Assembly (NCBI GenBank): GCA_026874595.1 | Contig: CM049320.1 | Coordinates: 40,730,714 to 40,794,713, forward strand | Reading direction: 5' to 3' | DNA from: Sipunculus nudus | Taxonomy: Eukaryota; Annelida; Sipuncula; Golfingiida; Sipunculidae | Length of the DNA stretch: 64,000 nt | In this document: one piece after another, positions 32,722 to 45,170 of the stretch | How the letters are laid out: every line of letters begins with the position of its first letter | How positions within the stretch are numbered: position 1 is the first letter of the stretch | Notes under the pieces: generated by a model | The model's input: the letters and a program-made list of their open reading frames with translations, nothing else | Told to the model about the DNA's origin: nothing | Databases searched by the model: none | Program-made: the position numbers and the translations under genes

Positions 32722-32927
32722 TGACGTCATTTGATTATGAAGCAACTGCCTTCCTCAACCACCACAGCCCTTATGCTCGCCCTCTTTGAGCTAATTATGC
32801 CCGAAAACGCTCTTACACAAAAGGCTTTCTATGTTTATAGTTACGAGAGCTGTTCATAAGACGATAGTGACGTCACAAAAGACGTCACAAAGGTCGGTCA
32901 CATATGACGTTGCATTGACTGACGTCA
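32722..32927. promoter_or_regulatory. Cluster of CRE (TGACGTCA) motifs
   Basis: Three perfect palindromic CRE sites (32722-32729, 32868-32875, 32920-32927), one GACGTCA with a single mismatch (32881-32887) and a TGACGTT half-site (32905-32911). Within 32868-32927 there are four sites in 60 bases. Known CRE sites bind CREB/ATF bZIP dimers. No adjacent gene is recognised, so function is unproven. Confidence 0.4.
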
Positions 32928-32939
32928 TCAGCTGGAATA

Positions 32940-33387
32940 CTATGTATTAATTTTATTCTCCAGTGATAAATTTATCGCAATCATTTTGAAGTGTTTTCCC
33001 ATTTCCCATCTTTTTATTATCATTTTTCTCATACGAATTCAGTGCAAGATAGGATATCATTGTACACTCGGCTGACGGAGGATAGGCTCCTGCAATATTT
33101 TGGTCTATATCTTTTTATCCACTCTAATTTGTATAGATAATATCCCGAAAAAAAACATGCGGAAACGGGAACTGGTACAGATTACATCAGTTTTCTGCTT
33201 GGGAGAGTCGACCAAATTATGCTTTGCGGTTGTCAGGTGTTTACATTGCCAGTGTTTACATCAACAGAAACTTGATTAGTTGCTCGAAACTGCTGTACTC
33301 ATGATTATTTTTAAAATGATATAAAAATATATATATATAAATAAATGATTATAAATGATTAAAATTTATATATATAAATTAATGATA
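32940..33387. other. Unassigned sequence
   Basis: No coding signal. Confidence 0.3.
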
Positions 33388-33388
33388 A

Positions 33389-33459
<71 letters not shown>
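33388..33459. repeat. (TA)n microsatellite
   Basis: TA array with a TTTA interruption near 33408. Confidence 0.95.
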
Positions 33460-33460
<1 letters not shown>

Positions 33461-33524
33461 CAACATTAGCAGATAACTTCTACAAATAGAACCTCTATAA
33501 CTCGTGTATATCATCGGTAACACT

Positions 33525-33560
33525 TTGCAGCTGAACGTCATGATCCATGGTTCACTTGTT
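33525..33560 (+). mobile_element. Degraded solo 3' terminus of the family A HINE-like element
   Basis: Reads GCAGCTGAACGTCATGATCC then ATGGTTCACTTG and a T-run. The palindrome has compensated changes (TGATCCATGGTTCA). The TA array about 65 bases upstream may belong to the same relic. Confidence 0.5.
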
Positions 33561-34661
33561 TTTTTTCCCCTACATTTGTACTAAGAAACAAGCATTTGTC
33601 TAGATATCAGGGGCGGAGACAGCATAGGGTGCACAGGGTATGTGCCGAGTTCTTTTTCGACCAAAATTTTCGGAAATAAAAAAATACACCCTTAATACCG
33701 AAAAGCAGTGCCGCATTTTTTCGTCTAGCACAGTGTCTTCCCTATTGCATACAAAATATATATTGTATAGGGTCTATTAGCACTCCAGGCAACTTGTTTT
33801 ACTTGTGCCAGGGTTAACCCCACCCCACCCCACCCCCACCCCCACCCCCACCCATCCCGAATGGTACATTCCTGAAAAGCAATATCATCCAGCTTACCGA
33901 AACTGGACTCGCTCCTCTTAAGATCAAGCAAATGTATTCCAAATCTCATTATATCACCATACAACTCTTTATTGCCTATGGATAAAAAAATAATATAGAT
34001 TATACATAAATTGAACCCAATTCCTGGAGGAAAAAAGTTCTATTTTTTTCTACAAAAATCATAAGGTTGTGTGATTAAAAAAAAAAACAAAAAAAAAAAC
34101 AATTTGCACATCCATTTGCACAAACAAATTTTACATAGACATAAGAAAAATGTTTGATATAAGTTAATAAATACCATGTATGACACTGAACAAGTGGATT
34201 AGGAACAGGGGAATTACTGACCCCCCCCCCCCCCCCCTCCCACTGCCATATACTATGACAGTTAAAATTTTCACCTACAATAGCTTGGCCTCCCTCCATC
34301 AAGCTGTTCTTGGGACTAATCTGCTAAAATACAGAAAACATCCCCTTATTTTACTGTTCACATCTTATATTGCTTCACACCGCAACCGCAAGGTGGCAGC
34401 ACGCCCGCAACAGCCGCCAATTCTTAAAGCGATAAATGTGCATCAAACTTTAATAATCCTGCTTTCCTGTAAATCATTTTCCTCGAGGCCACTAACCTGT
34501 TACCTCTAGTTGATCACATTGTCTATAAAATAATTATAATACAAATGAATGTCTGTTTGCTTAACCTTTGGTCTTTAGACAGAAATAATCTATTAAATTT
34601 GCCGAATTATTACATCAACAAATTTTGTTTGATCTCACCTACTGTTTAAATATTAGCAGCC

Positions 34662-34663
<2 letters not shown>
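33561..34663. other. Unassigned sequence with C-rich simple tracts
   Basis: CCCCAC repeats near 33820-33852 and a 17-base C run at 34221-34237. A frame at 34180-34509 (109 codons) crosses the C run and is not credible. Confidence 0.35.

Positions 34664-34714
<51 letters not shown>
34664..34714. repeat. (TA)n microsatellite
   Basis: Pure TA array. Confidence 0.95.
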
Positions 34715-34717
<3 letters not shown>

Positions 34718-35363
34718 ACCGCCATGTCAAAGAGGATGATGATATTGTTTACTTCACTGATACGTCTCCATGATGAACCATTATCTTTCTACCTTATCTT
34801 TCTTATCTTTCCAAATTTGGTGTGTTTTATGCCTGTAGAATGACACCTGAACACAGAAAATGCTGGGAAATCACCCTCCAGACTGTTGTAGGAAGATTTA
34901 GGGGTAATTTACGCTACCAATCGTAGCCAAGTTATCTTAAATAAAACAAATATCCTCCCAGCTTGCATTTATTGTTCATTTCAAATAAAAAGTTGCATAA
35001 CTCCCTAAGTCAGAATCATTTTAATCCAGCTTCCACTTAATTTGGACAAATTCATGGAGAAGCATTCAGCTCCCTCGGGTATAATTAAGAAAGAAATTTA
35101 CATTATTTCAACCGAGGAGAAAACTATGTGTTCCTTAAAGAAGTTTGTCATACACATAAAACATCAAGGGACATGAATTCTAAAAATCGAATGATAACCC
35201 CTCTTTGGTGGAAACAAAAAACAGCCAGTGAGCGAGGTATGAGTGAAATATATTATATATTTATAAATATGAATATAGTATATTGTACCGTAAATAAATT
35301 CTACCGTCACTTACAACCACGTGATTCGTTGTTCTTGACACGCCATTTTGGCAGACGATATCG
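34715..35363. other. Unassigned sequence
   Basis: A 94-codon frame at 35128-35412 (+) runs into the 62 bp duplication. No motif is recognised. Confidence 0.3.
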
Positions 35364-35487
35364 AATGCAAGAAGTGTACAGCCACGTTTCCAGCCCAAAT
35401 ATAGCTGGTTGATTGTAATATACTTAATGCAAGAAGTGTACAGCCACGTTTCCAGCCCAAATATAGCTGGTTGATTGTAATATACTT
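35364..35487. repeat. Perfect 62 bp tandem duplication
   Basis: 35364-35425 and 35426-35487 are identical. Each unit starts AATGCAAGAAGTGTACAGCC and ends AATATACTT. The perfect identity suggests a recent event. Confidence 0.95.
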
Positions 35488-35636
35488 AACATATATAAAG
35501 CATCTTTTATTCCTTGCAATGATGTATTCTTTTGATAGGATTTAAATAATATCTTTATGGCTTAAGCTACCTTATATATGTGGTTAGAAAAACACGCCTA
35601 CGTTTCTCACAGACCATCGCACAAGTAATTAGGTTA

Positions 35637-35687
35637 TTTACGTAACTTAAAAGTATTGTACCGCACAATACTTAAAAGTAACGTAAA
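35637..35687. other. Long hairpin (23 bp arms, 5-base loop)
   Basis: The left arm 35637-35659 and right arm 35665-35687 pair at 20 of 23 positions around loop ACCGC. The arms contain TTTACGT and AGTATTGT. It could be a terminus of a decayed foldback element or a structured RNA. No mature small RNA can be claimed. Confidence 0.6.
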
Positions 35688-37780
35688 TTACTGCACGTAA
35701 GTAAACTGCATCTGTGACCAAATAAGGCTGGCATGTGTAATGTATGCAGTAATCTTATTTGTTTTACAACACTGAACTGGCCGGTATAATCCTTTATATT
35801 GATTTACTCTGCAAAAATTATACATTATTTAAATATTTATACTGAATAAGGCTAATTATTGACCTGGGACAGTAATGCTTTATGACTGAAGTGTCATCTT
35901 AGGCCGATATTATTTTACTGGTGATCAGTGGTCCTTTAATTATCAAACGTGCATATATAACTTCGCTTTATAAACATGAAACCCGTATTTTATTGTTATA
36001 TTTTGTTTGGATTACCCATTTAACGGAGATTTTTAACACTCATACATATAGAAATTACTATATAATTATGGATCTTTCCACCAAGGGGTGATCACTGAAA
36101 TTATGCGTTCATTTGTATGCATGTTATAGGCCTTTTATTAATGCAGCTCATGCAGTTCTTTAAATATCTCTAGTATCACGATAAATAAAAAAAAATGTAA
36201 ATTTACATTTAATCCCATCCTATAATATATCCAAAAGAGTTTAGGAATAATGACATTATTTTTTGATGGCCTAATTTTAACTACAGTAGTACCTGTCGTG
36301 AGGGGACAACTGTGGGATATGCATTCTGGACTTGATTAAAGGCCTATGTCTCATTTTATTTACAGAAACTTGAATTTATTCCGGCCTACAGAGGACCATT
36401 ATGACCTAGTAACATCTCTGCTAATTCAGCACACCCATGTCTCTTCGTACATCGCTGTACCATTCTCTAGTATTTTATCTCGAACTGCTTCTGAACTATA
36501 CCTTACTATACCTATATCCTGGTGTCGGATGTTACTAGGCGCGACTTTTATAAATAAGAATAATGAATACATTCATTTCTTTTATTTCATGATAAAAACC
36601 ATATATACCTTTTAAGCTTAAATGATTTAGCAGAATTTTAAGCAATAAATGTAACGAAAATTACATAATTAACAACAATTAAGTGTCAACGATGTATATA
36701 CCCATAAAGGAAACAAAATAATTTGATTCTGATATAGCTTATCTTATATTTCAGTAAACAACCTTGTAACTTAAGCTCTGCACTTAAGAACAATACTGTC
36801 TTGTTTTTCTTTGTAATTTTGAAATTTATGTTACCCTTTTAAGCAATGCACATCTGAATATTACATAAAAGCCGTTTAATAAAGCATTGTGATTGGATAA
36901 AACATGAATCTTTGATATTAATTGAATTCATTCAAATTGTTGAGAGCAGAAATTGTCAACAATGCTCAAATGAGTTATTACATCTTTGCCTTTCAGAAAT
37001 GGTCACATGCAACAAATTAAAACTGTCCTGTCTGGATTGATATCCACTGGTGAACAGGCCAGAATTTGTGGTTTTCTTATTAGAAGTAACAATTTCCGTT
37101 CAGATGGCCCAGTACCCATTAAACTATTATTTAATCCTAGCCAAGAAATTTAATAAAGGAAATTGAGAAGAGTAGTAACGTAAATTACAATTGTAAAATC
37201 GGTATACAATGAGTGAATAAGTCACAGGGAAAACAAAACACATTACGTCGACGAAAGTTTCCATATAGATATTCTCAGGGGCATAGAAAAAGATTTCATA
37301 CATAAACAATATGATTATATCGACATTAACTCTTCATGATAGTCTCAACCTATATGGCGGCACAAAATTGAGAATACGCCATTAGCGAAACAGATCATGA
37401 TACTGAAGCTTAACACTCAGTAATTATAAACCCTATGCAAGTGGTAGGGATTAGTTGTAAAATCCTCTTCGATGATTGAGAGATAAAAAAGACCGATGAT
37501 TGATTATTAATTGATAAGTTTCTGTACTTTCTATCTTTAATTCTATATAAATGTATAAAATTTACCTTATATACTGACTGACTAAATTATGTCTCACTAG
37601 CACACGACGCTGAAATGTTAAAGGGGCCCATTAAGTCCTATAAAGCATATTGAATTAACTCGCATAATAGCTTCTTCCCTGTAAATGAAATCTGTAGACA
37701 TATGTTTACAAGAATTGATAAGTAACATTTCAAATTACAGGTGTTTGGAAACATACTCTGTATTTAAATCACTTCTTTCT
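35688..37780. other. Unassigned AT-rich sequence
   Basis: The longest frame (36346-36615 +, 89 codons) shows no recognised motif. No repeat structure seen. Confidence 0.3.
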
Positions 37781-38245
37781 GTCGAAATGTATTTGATGTT
37801 GTTCGAAATAATAGTCACAAGATTAGTTTAGCTAGGTTAAGATGATCTTCACATAATTTACAAATTGAGAAAGGAAGACATGAAAGTATACACTGGACAC
37901 AAAGAATCTGTAATTATTGTTTGAAACTTGGAGAATCTATAGTTGAAAATGAATATCATTTCATAATGAAATGTCCTTTATACAATGAACTAAGAGATAT
38001 TTACCTTTCTAAATTTGGCTGATTTTCTTTTATATCTCTTATGTCAAGTAAAAATACTGATGTTGTTAATAGTTTAGCAGCATTTGTACACTATGCCTTC
38101 AAAAAGAGAAATAATTCATTGGTTAATAACTTAATTAAACAGATTATCCATATGAAATAGTTGAACGGTCACTTGTTTACTCTGATTATAAATATTAATA
38201 TATGAATAAAACTATGTAAATTTTGATCAAGTAAAAATAAAAAAA

Positions 38246-38276
<31 letters not shown>

Positions 38277-38905
38277 GATAGATAGATAAAAACAATTGGA
38301 TACAATACTAATTGGTACTACTTGGCCCCCTTTGCAAGTTTATCATGCGGACCATCTGCAGGAAACTGTGCTCAATACGAGTCCTTGGGTTGCTGAGTTG
38401 TACAATTTTTAGATATTATTATATATGCATATTAAAATTTAAGTAAATTGTCCACATTAAGAGAGTTAAATATGTAAAGTTTCATATAAAATTGTATTAA
38501 TATAGATATATTTGTATTTATAAAATATATTTTATGATTACATACGGCTTAATATGTAGTTATGCATGTATATGCATTGAGAATATGTGTATACACATGC
38601 ATATATGTGTAATTATTATCTTGTATATTTATTAATCTTATGAGAACTGTATATTTATGCATATTTATATATATATGTGGTTGAAATGACCTCTACATGA
38701 TGATTTTTTTGTTTGTTAATATATTGGAATGCATATATCATATATTTTCATTTGTTTATTATTTCATTTCTTTTATCTTTGTGATGTTGTTTTTCAAGTT
38801 TAAAAAGGTTGTCTATTTTGTTTTTCTACATGTGATATATGCACATATGGAACTATGGGCCCGAGGCCTTATATTTCTGAATAAAATATTCATTCATTCA
38901 TTCAT
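37781..38905 (+). mobile_element. LINE 3' fragment with UTR and (ATTC)n tail
   Basis: A frame with two internal stops (37793-38159) encodes SSHNLQIEKGRHESIH, then WTQRICNYCLKLGESIVENEYHFIMKCPLYNEL read as consecutive motifs, then SLMSSKNTDVVNSLAAFVHYAFKKRN. The C-x2-C...E-x-H-x4-C pattern is the zinc-finger-like C terminus of CR1/RTE-type LINE ORF2 proteins. A 3' UTR of about 700 bases follows, with a (TA)n/(GATA) microsatellite at 38251-38288. It ends in GGGCCCGAGGCCTTATA, AATAAA and ATTCATTCATTCATTCAT (38888-38905). This ending is typical of LINE 3' UTRs in invertebrates. The element is 5'-truncated. Confidence 0.75.
38251..38288. repeat. (TA)n and (GATA)n microsatellite within LINE UTR
   Basis: TA array followed by three to four GATA units. 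Confidence 0.9.
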
Positions 38906-40693
38906 GAAGTCTGTACCTGCCAAAATATTGCCTTGAAAACGTTTGCTTATTCCTGTACATGAGTGTTAAAAACAGTGGACCGGGCGCGAACACAGGTGTC
39001 AACATAAACACAGCATATGGGATCGTGTGCATCGTGAAGCCACTACACGTGTCAATCAGAAGATGCCTTTACTGACTTGGCCAGAAAATGTGATTATATA
39101 CATGTTCCCGCTGGCTGAAACACCGCATATAGAAAATAGTCATCAATAATAAATTCCTAATGGATTGTAGAAATGATCAGTGATTGGTCCGAGTCACTAC
39201 CGCCGGTTTCTCCGATGACACACACACAAACACATACACACACATATAGATATTATGTAAAATTTATTAGTACATATTTACAATATTTATCCCTTTTAAT
39301 GTTATACTAAATTCAGTTTACCATATTAATTATATTTATGTTTATTCTTTCCATGTCATACCGGTTACCTTACATGGAACAACAAACGGGTCCAATGGTC
39401 TGGGCGGAAAAGGCAACTCCCTAGCCGGACAGAGCATTGTGAAATCATATCTCAAGCTGAGAGGGTAGTATAGGGTCGGTATCCGGATATGTAAAAACAA
39501 TATCGCGATAGGCAATACACGAATCGCCGTAACAAGATATACCTATTTACTGATAATATTCCACACCCGTATTAAATGATAATGATGAAGATGATGATGA
39601 CCTTAACATTTCCCACAGGAAAACATTTGCTTGAGATGTATTCGCCTTTGTTTGGAGGCTGAATTAAATGTCACGAGTGTCTGTATATGGGTGGAAAGGT
39701 TGTGCAAGACTTTTTATTACATGTAATAGAGCTACATGACAATGGTCAACAATGAATTTGCAACGATAGGTATGCAAAAGTCAGTACACACACAAGCACG
39801 CACACACATAAATATTGTACCACAGACTCTGAGAACAAAATATGATATATGATATATTTAATAAACGGTTAAATTAAAGCGTTTCCTTAGTTCTTATCCC
39901 TTCTCTCAGCCACTTTATTTGACATTTTAAACCATTGTTTTTATTATTACAAAGCTGGTCTGCTGTATGTAGTAAAAAATCTCTCAAGTCAAAAAACCGA
40001 ATCAGGGACGAAAGCTCACGTTCAAGCAACACGTGACAACACGACCATTTCGAAAATATGACGAGCCTGATTGTCTCGTGGTGACACCTGGTGGATGTTG
40101 AATGAGATCAACAAAATACCATCTCTTTCTTGAGATGAACAAGTAAAAGCAAAACAACGATTTTATGTCGTTTTATAATAGTGCCATACGATTGATTATT
40201 TATACCTTTCGAATTGTGGGGGTTTTTTTCAAACATTATTTCATATTTCTGTAGCATTAATCCGATAGATTGAGTGGGATTGGAGACATTTCCATATCAA
40301 AGAAAGCTATGCATTTTTTGGAGCTTAAGGAAAGGTTAATTAACCAGTCTCATGTCATATCACCGATATTGTTATTTTCCCTCAAAGTACATCTTCTGTC
40401 GTTATCTCCTATGCGCCCCACTGAACTCAAACCTTTGGGTATATACAGGCTAATACTAATTATTTGAATGTTTATCCTGGAGTCAAACAGTTTGTGATTG
40501 ATTTAAACAATAAGCCAACCCCCCTCAAAGCGCCGGAATTACAACATCGTTAGCATCAGGTCATTAGTATCAGATCGTTGTCTCATCGATAAATTGGCAT
40601 TTTATCAGACAATCGTTATAACAGATCAACAGATAGGCCAAAGCTATGAAAGTTTCTTGTAGTCAATCATGCACGTACTGAATGAAAACCATT

Positions 40694-40694
<1 letters not shown>
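38906..40694. other. Unassigned sequence
   Basis: Small CA-rich stretches near 39219-39247 and 39785-39808. No supported gene. A 65-codon frame at 40270-40467 has no motif. Confidence 0.3.

Positions 40695-40754
<60 letters not shown>
40695..40754. repeat. (GA)n followed by (GACA)n microsatellite
   Basis: AG array (about 40695-40727) passing directly into ACAG tetranucleotides. Confidence 0.95.
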
Positions 40755-40755
<1 letters not shown>

Positions 40756-41316
40756 AAGAGGGAGACAAGGTATATGTGACTCCAAAACCAAAGTTAATTT
40801 CTTATCTTTCCGGTCCCTATAATTTTTCCCAACCAGCTCATATTCCCCAAAGACCCTACATAAGTAGCATGGGAATGAAAAAAATCTACACTTAAGACCT
40901 GGATCTTGGTTTAATTTTTTGGACATTCTTATAATTCCGTGTATATATTTTACGAAATCATGCTACATCTCTATATCCAGGAACCATATATTCCTAAGAA
41001 CACCGTATATGTTTGATATTTAGGGGTCTGGACCTACACATCAAAATTGTATTCTCAGCAGGCGACTCGGCTCGATTCTCGGCGTGGATATATGAATTGG
41101 TTGTAGTGGTTCATTTTGGCATTTGGTTTCTAACAATATACTGCCATGAAATTACAAACTCTAATACGTTCTTATTTATCCGGTTATTGCCAGTCTTGTT
41201 CAGATACCTGAAATAGAAGGCAGCGAGTTGTGTAAGGAACCAAACGAGAGTTAAATAGTTCTTGAATAATGCAAAAATATGCAGCAAGCAAATATGGACA
41301 CAATAACATTGTCAGG
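40755..41316. other. Unassigned sequence
   Basis: A 67-codon frame at 41013-41216 has no recognised motif. It flanks the 39 bp array. Confidence 0.3.
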
Positions 41317-44041
41317 CTACTTTTCCAATAATTACAAGCTTATCTATGCTGCGATCTTCTTCTCCAATCATCACAAGCTTATCCATGCTGCCATCTACTT
41401 TTCCAATCATCACAAGCTTATCCATGCTGCCATCTACTTTTCCAATCATCACAAGCTTATCCATGCTGCCATCTACTTTTCCAATCTTTACATGCTTATC
41501 CATGCTGCCATATTTTTTCTAATCTTTACAATCTTATCCATGCTTCTATCTACTTTTTTAATTTTTACAAGCTTATCCATGCTGCCATCTCCTTTTCCAA
41601 TCGTTACAAGCTTATCCATGCTGCCATCTTCTTTTCCAATCATTACAAACTTTTCCATGCTGCCATCTACATTTCCAATCTTTACAAGCTTATCCATGCT
41701 GCCATCTACTTTTTTAATTTTATACAAGCTTATCCATGCTGCCATTTACTTTTCCAATCTTTACAAGCTTATCCATGCTGCCATCTACTTTTCCAATCTT
41801 TACAAGCTTATCCATGCTGCCATCTATTTTCTAATCTTTACAAGCTTATCCATGCTGCCATCTACTTTTCCAATCTTTAAAAGCTTATCCATGCTGCCAT
41901 CTATTTTATTATCTTTACAAGCTTATCCATGCTGCCATCTACTTTTCCAATCTTTACAAGCTTATCCATGCTGCCATCTACTTTTCCAATCTTTACAAGC
42001 TTATCCATGCTGCCATCTACTTTTCCAATCTTTACAAGTTTATCCATGCTGCCATCTACTTTTCCAATCTTTATAAGTTTTTCCATGCTGCCATCTACTT
42101 TACCAGTCTTTACAAGCTTATCCATGCTGCCATCTATTTTTCCAATCTTTACAAGCTTTTCCATGCTGCCATCTACTTATCCAATCTTTACAAGCTTATC
42201 GCTGCTGCCATCTACTTTTAACATTTTTACAAGCTTATCCATGCTGCCATCTACTTTCCCAATCTTTACAAGCTTATCCATGCTGCCATCTACTTTTCCA
42301 ATCTTTACAAGCTTATCCATGCTGCCATATATTTTCTAATCTTTACAAGCTTATCCATGCTGCCATATACTTTTTTTAATTTTTAAAAGCTTATCCATGC
42401 TGCCATCTACTTTTCCAATCTTTACAAGCTTATTCATGCTGCCATCTACTTTTCCAATCTTTACAAACTTTTCCATGCTGCCATCTACTTTTCGAATCTT
42501 TACAAGCTTAACCATGCTGCCATCTATTTTCTTATCTTTACAAGCTTATCCATGCTGCCATCTACTTTTTTAATTTTTACAAGCTTATCAATGCTGCCAT
42601 CTATTTTTCCAATCTTTACAAGCTTATCCATGCTGCCATCTACTTTTCCAATCTTTACAAGCTTTTCCATGCTGCCATCTACTTTTCCAATCTTTACAAG
42701 CTTATCCATGCTGCCATCTACTTTTCCAATCTTTACAAGCTTATCCATGCTGCCATCTATTTTCTAATCTTTACAAGCTTATCCATGCTGCCATCTACTT
42801 TTTTAATTTTATACAAGCTTATCCATGCTGCCATTTACTTTTCCAATCTTTACAAGCTTATCCATGCTGCCATCTACTTTTCCAATCTTTACAAGCTTAT
42901 CCATGCTGCCATCTATTTTCTAATCTTTACAAGCTTATCCATGCTGCCATCTACTTTTCCAATCTTTAAAAGCTTATCCATGCTGCCATCTATTTTATTA
43001 TCTTTACAAGCTTATCCATGCTGCCATCTACTTTTCCAATCTTTACAAGCTTATCCATGCTGCCATCTACTTTTCCAATCTTTACAAGCTTATCCATGCT
43101 GCCATCTACTTTTCCAATCTTTACAAGTTTATCCATGCTGCCATCTACTTTTCCAATCTTTATAAGTTTTTCCATGCTGCCATCTACTTTACCATTCTTT
43201 ACAAGCTTATCCATGCTGCCATCTATTTTTCCAATCTTTACAAGCTTTTCCATGCTGCCATCTACTTATCCAATCTTTACAAGCTTATCGCTGCTGCCAT
43301 CTACTTTTAACATTTTTACAAGCTTATCCATGCTGCCATCTACTTTCCCAATCTTTACAAGCTTATCCATGCTGCCATCTACTTTTCCAATCTTTACAAG
43401 CTTATCCATGCTGCCATATATTTTCTAATCTTTACAAGCTTATCCATGCTGCCATATACTTTTTTTAATTTTTAAAAGCTTATCCATGCTGCCATCTACT
43501 TTTCCAATCTTTACAAGCTTATTCATGCTGCCATCTACTTTTCCAATCTTTACAAACTTTTCCATGCTGCCATCTACTTTTCCAATCTTTACAAGCTTAA
43601 CCATGCTGCCATCTATTTTCTTATCTTTACAAGCTTATCCATGCTGCCATCTACTTTTTTAATTTTTACAAACTTATCAATGCTGCCATCTACTTTTCCA
43701 ATCTTTACAAGCTTATCCATGCTGCCATCTACTTTTCCAATCTTTACAAGCTTTTCCATGCTGCCATCTACTTTTCCAATCTTTACAAGCTTATCCATGC
43801 TGCCATCTACTTTTCCAATCTTTACAAGCTTATCCATGCTGCCATCTATTTTCTAATCTTTACAAGCTTATCCATGCTGCCATCTACTTTTCCAATCTTT
43901 ACAAGCTTATCCATGCTGCCATCTTCTTTTCCAATCATTACAAACTTTTCCATGCTGCCATCTACTTTTCCAATCTTTACAAGCTTATCCATGCTTCGAT
44001 CTACTTTTCCAATATTTACAAGCTTATCCATGCTTCGATCT
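41317..44041. repeat. 39 bp minisatellite with ~1,089 bp higher-order repeat
   Basis: About 70 tandem units with consensus AAGCTTATCCATGCTGCCAT followed by CTACTTTTCCAATCTTTAC. Each unit has a HindIII site, AAGCTT. Variant units (for example 'atcgctgctgcc' at 42199 and 43288, or 'atactttttttaatttttaaaag' near 42362 and 43451) recur 1,089 bases apart, so a block of about 28 units was duplicated in tandem (about 41702-42790 and 42791-43870). A partial third block is seen at the ends. The unit length is 13 codons, so long open frames exist on both strands (265 codons at 41279-42076). These follow from the unit length and are not evidence for a protein. Confidence 0.95.
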
Positions 44042-44520
44042 CATCTGATGACATCGTAGTCGATCCTCCCCAATGGGTAGTGCCATCATTTACATCATTG
44101 GACTCTGACCCGATACGACAAAGGATGCTGACACTTTGCTGACAGGCGAATAGTTTTTTTTTTGTGCAAGTCTATATTTTTTTTTTACCAGAAAGTCATC
44201 TTGTTTATACCAGATCAACAAAGTAATGCCCTCAAACCAACAGATCATAGCAGCTGACAACTGGAACCCATACGTCGTGTGTGGAGCGCTTTTGACAAAC
44301 AAAGCGTTCCAGCTGGGGCCAGGTGAGACCCACTATCATTTCTCTTCGGTGTAACATTCTATAGATTTTTTTTTTGTCTTTTTTTTATGCGAAATTCTTT
44401 CTTCATGTCCTAAAAAATATCTCTGATGTTGATTAACAAGTTTCCGATATATCTTGGACAGACGTGTATCTCGTGTTAAATTAGACCAGCTACAGATTTT
44501 ATAAATTCGGATTGTGTTTT
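44042..44520. other. Unassigned sequence between two minisatellites
   Basis: Contains a possible splice donor CAGGTGAG near 44320 but no supported exon. Several poly(T) runs. Confidence 0.3.
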
Positions 44521-45170
44521 TCTAGACACTGAAACGGATATAGACAGCTTTCATATACACTGAAATATATAAAGTCAGTTTTCCTGGACATACATATGGA
44601 TATAGGCAGTGAATCTAGACACTGAAATGAAAAAGGGATCATTCCTAGACACTGAAACGGATATAGGCAGTTTTTCTAGACACACAGACGGATATAGGCA
44701 CTTTTCCTTGACATGGAAACGGACATAGGAAGTTTTCCTAGACACTGAAATGGATATAGCCTGTTTCCTAGACATGGAAACAGACATGGGCAGTTTTTTA
44801 GACACGCAAACGGACATAGGAAGTTTTCCTAGACATGGTAAGGGATATACTAGTAGACATTTTTCCCCTAGACACATAAACGGATACAGGCAGTTTTCTA
44901 GAAATGGAAACGGATATATGCAGTTTTGCTAGACATGGAAACGGATATAGACAGTTTTTCCAGACTAGGAAACGGATGGAAGCAGTTTTCCTAGACATCG
45001 AAATGGATATAGGCAGTTTTCTTTGACATGGAAACGGATATATGCAGTTTTCCTAGACACAGAAATGGTTATAGGCAGTTTTCTTTGACATGGAAACGGA
45101 TATTGGCAGTTTTTCCCAGACAAGAGAACGGATATAGAAGTATTTTAGATACTAAAACAGATAAAGACGG
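44521..45170. repeat. 31 bp minisatellite
   Basis: About 20 diverged units of the form 'cctagacatggaaacggata' then 'taggcagtttt'. Units vary in length by a few bases. The minus-strand 100-codon frame (44877-44575) is a product of the repeat. Confidence 0.9.

Noticed and set aside
34180-34509. 109-codon plus-strand frame
   Set aside because: It depends on a 17-base C run for its middle part; no motif.
41317-44041. CRISPR array
   Set aside because: Units are contiguous with no unique spacers, and the context is eukaryotic. It is a minisatellite.
44521-45170. CRISPR-like spacing of 31 bp units
   Set aside because: Units touch each other and diverge gradually; there are no spacers.
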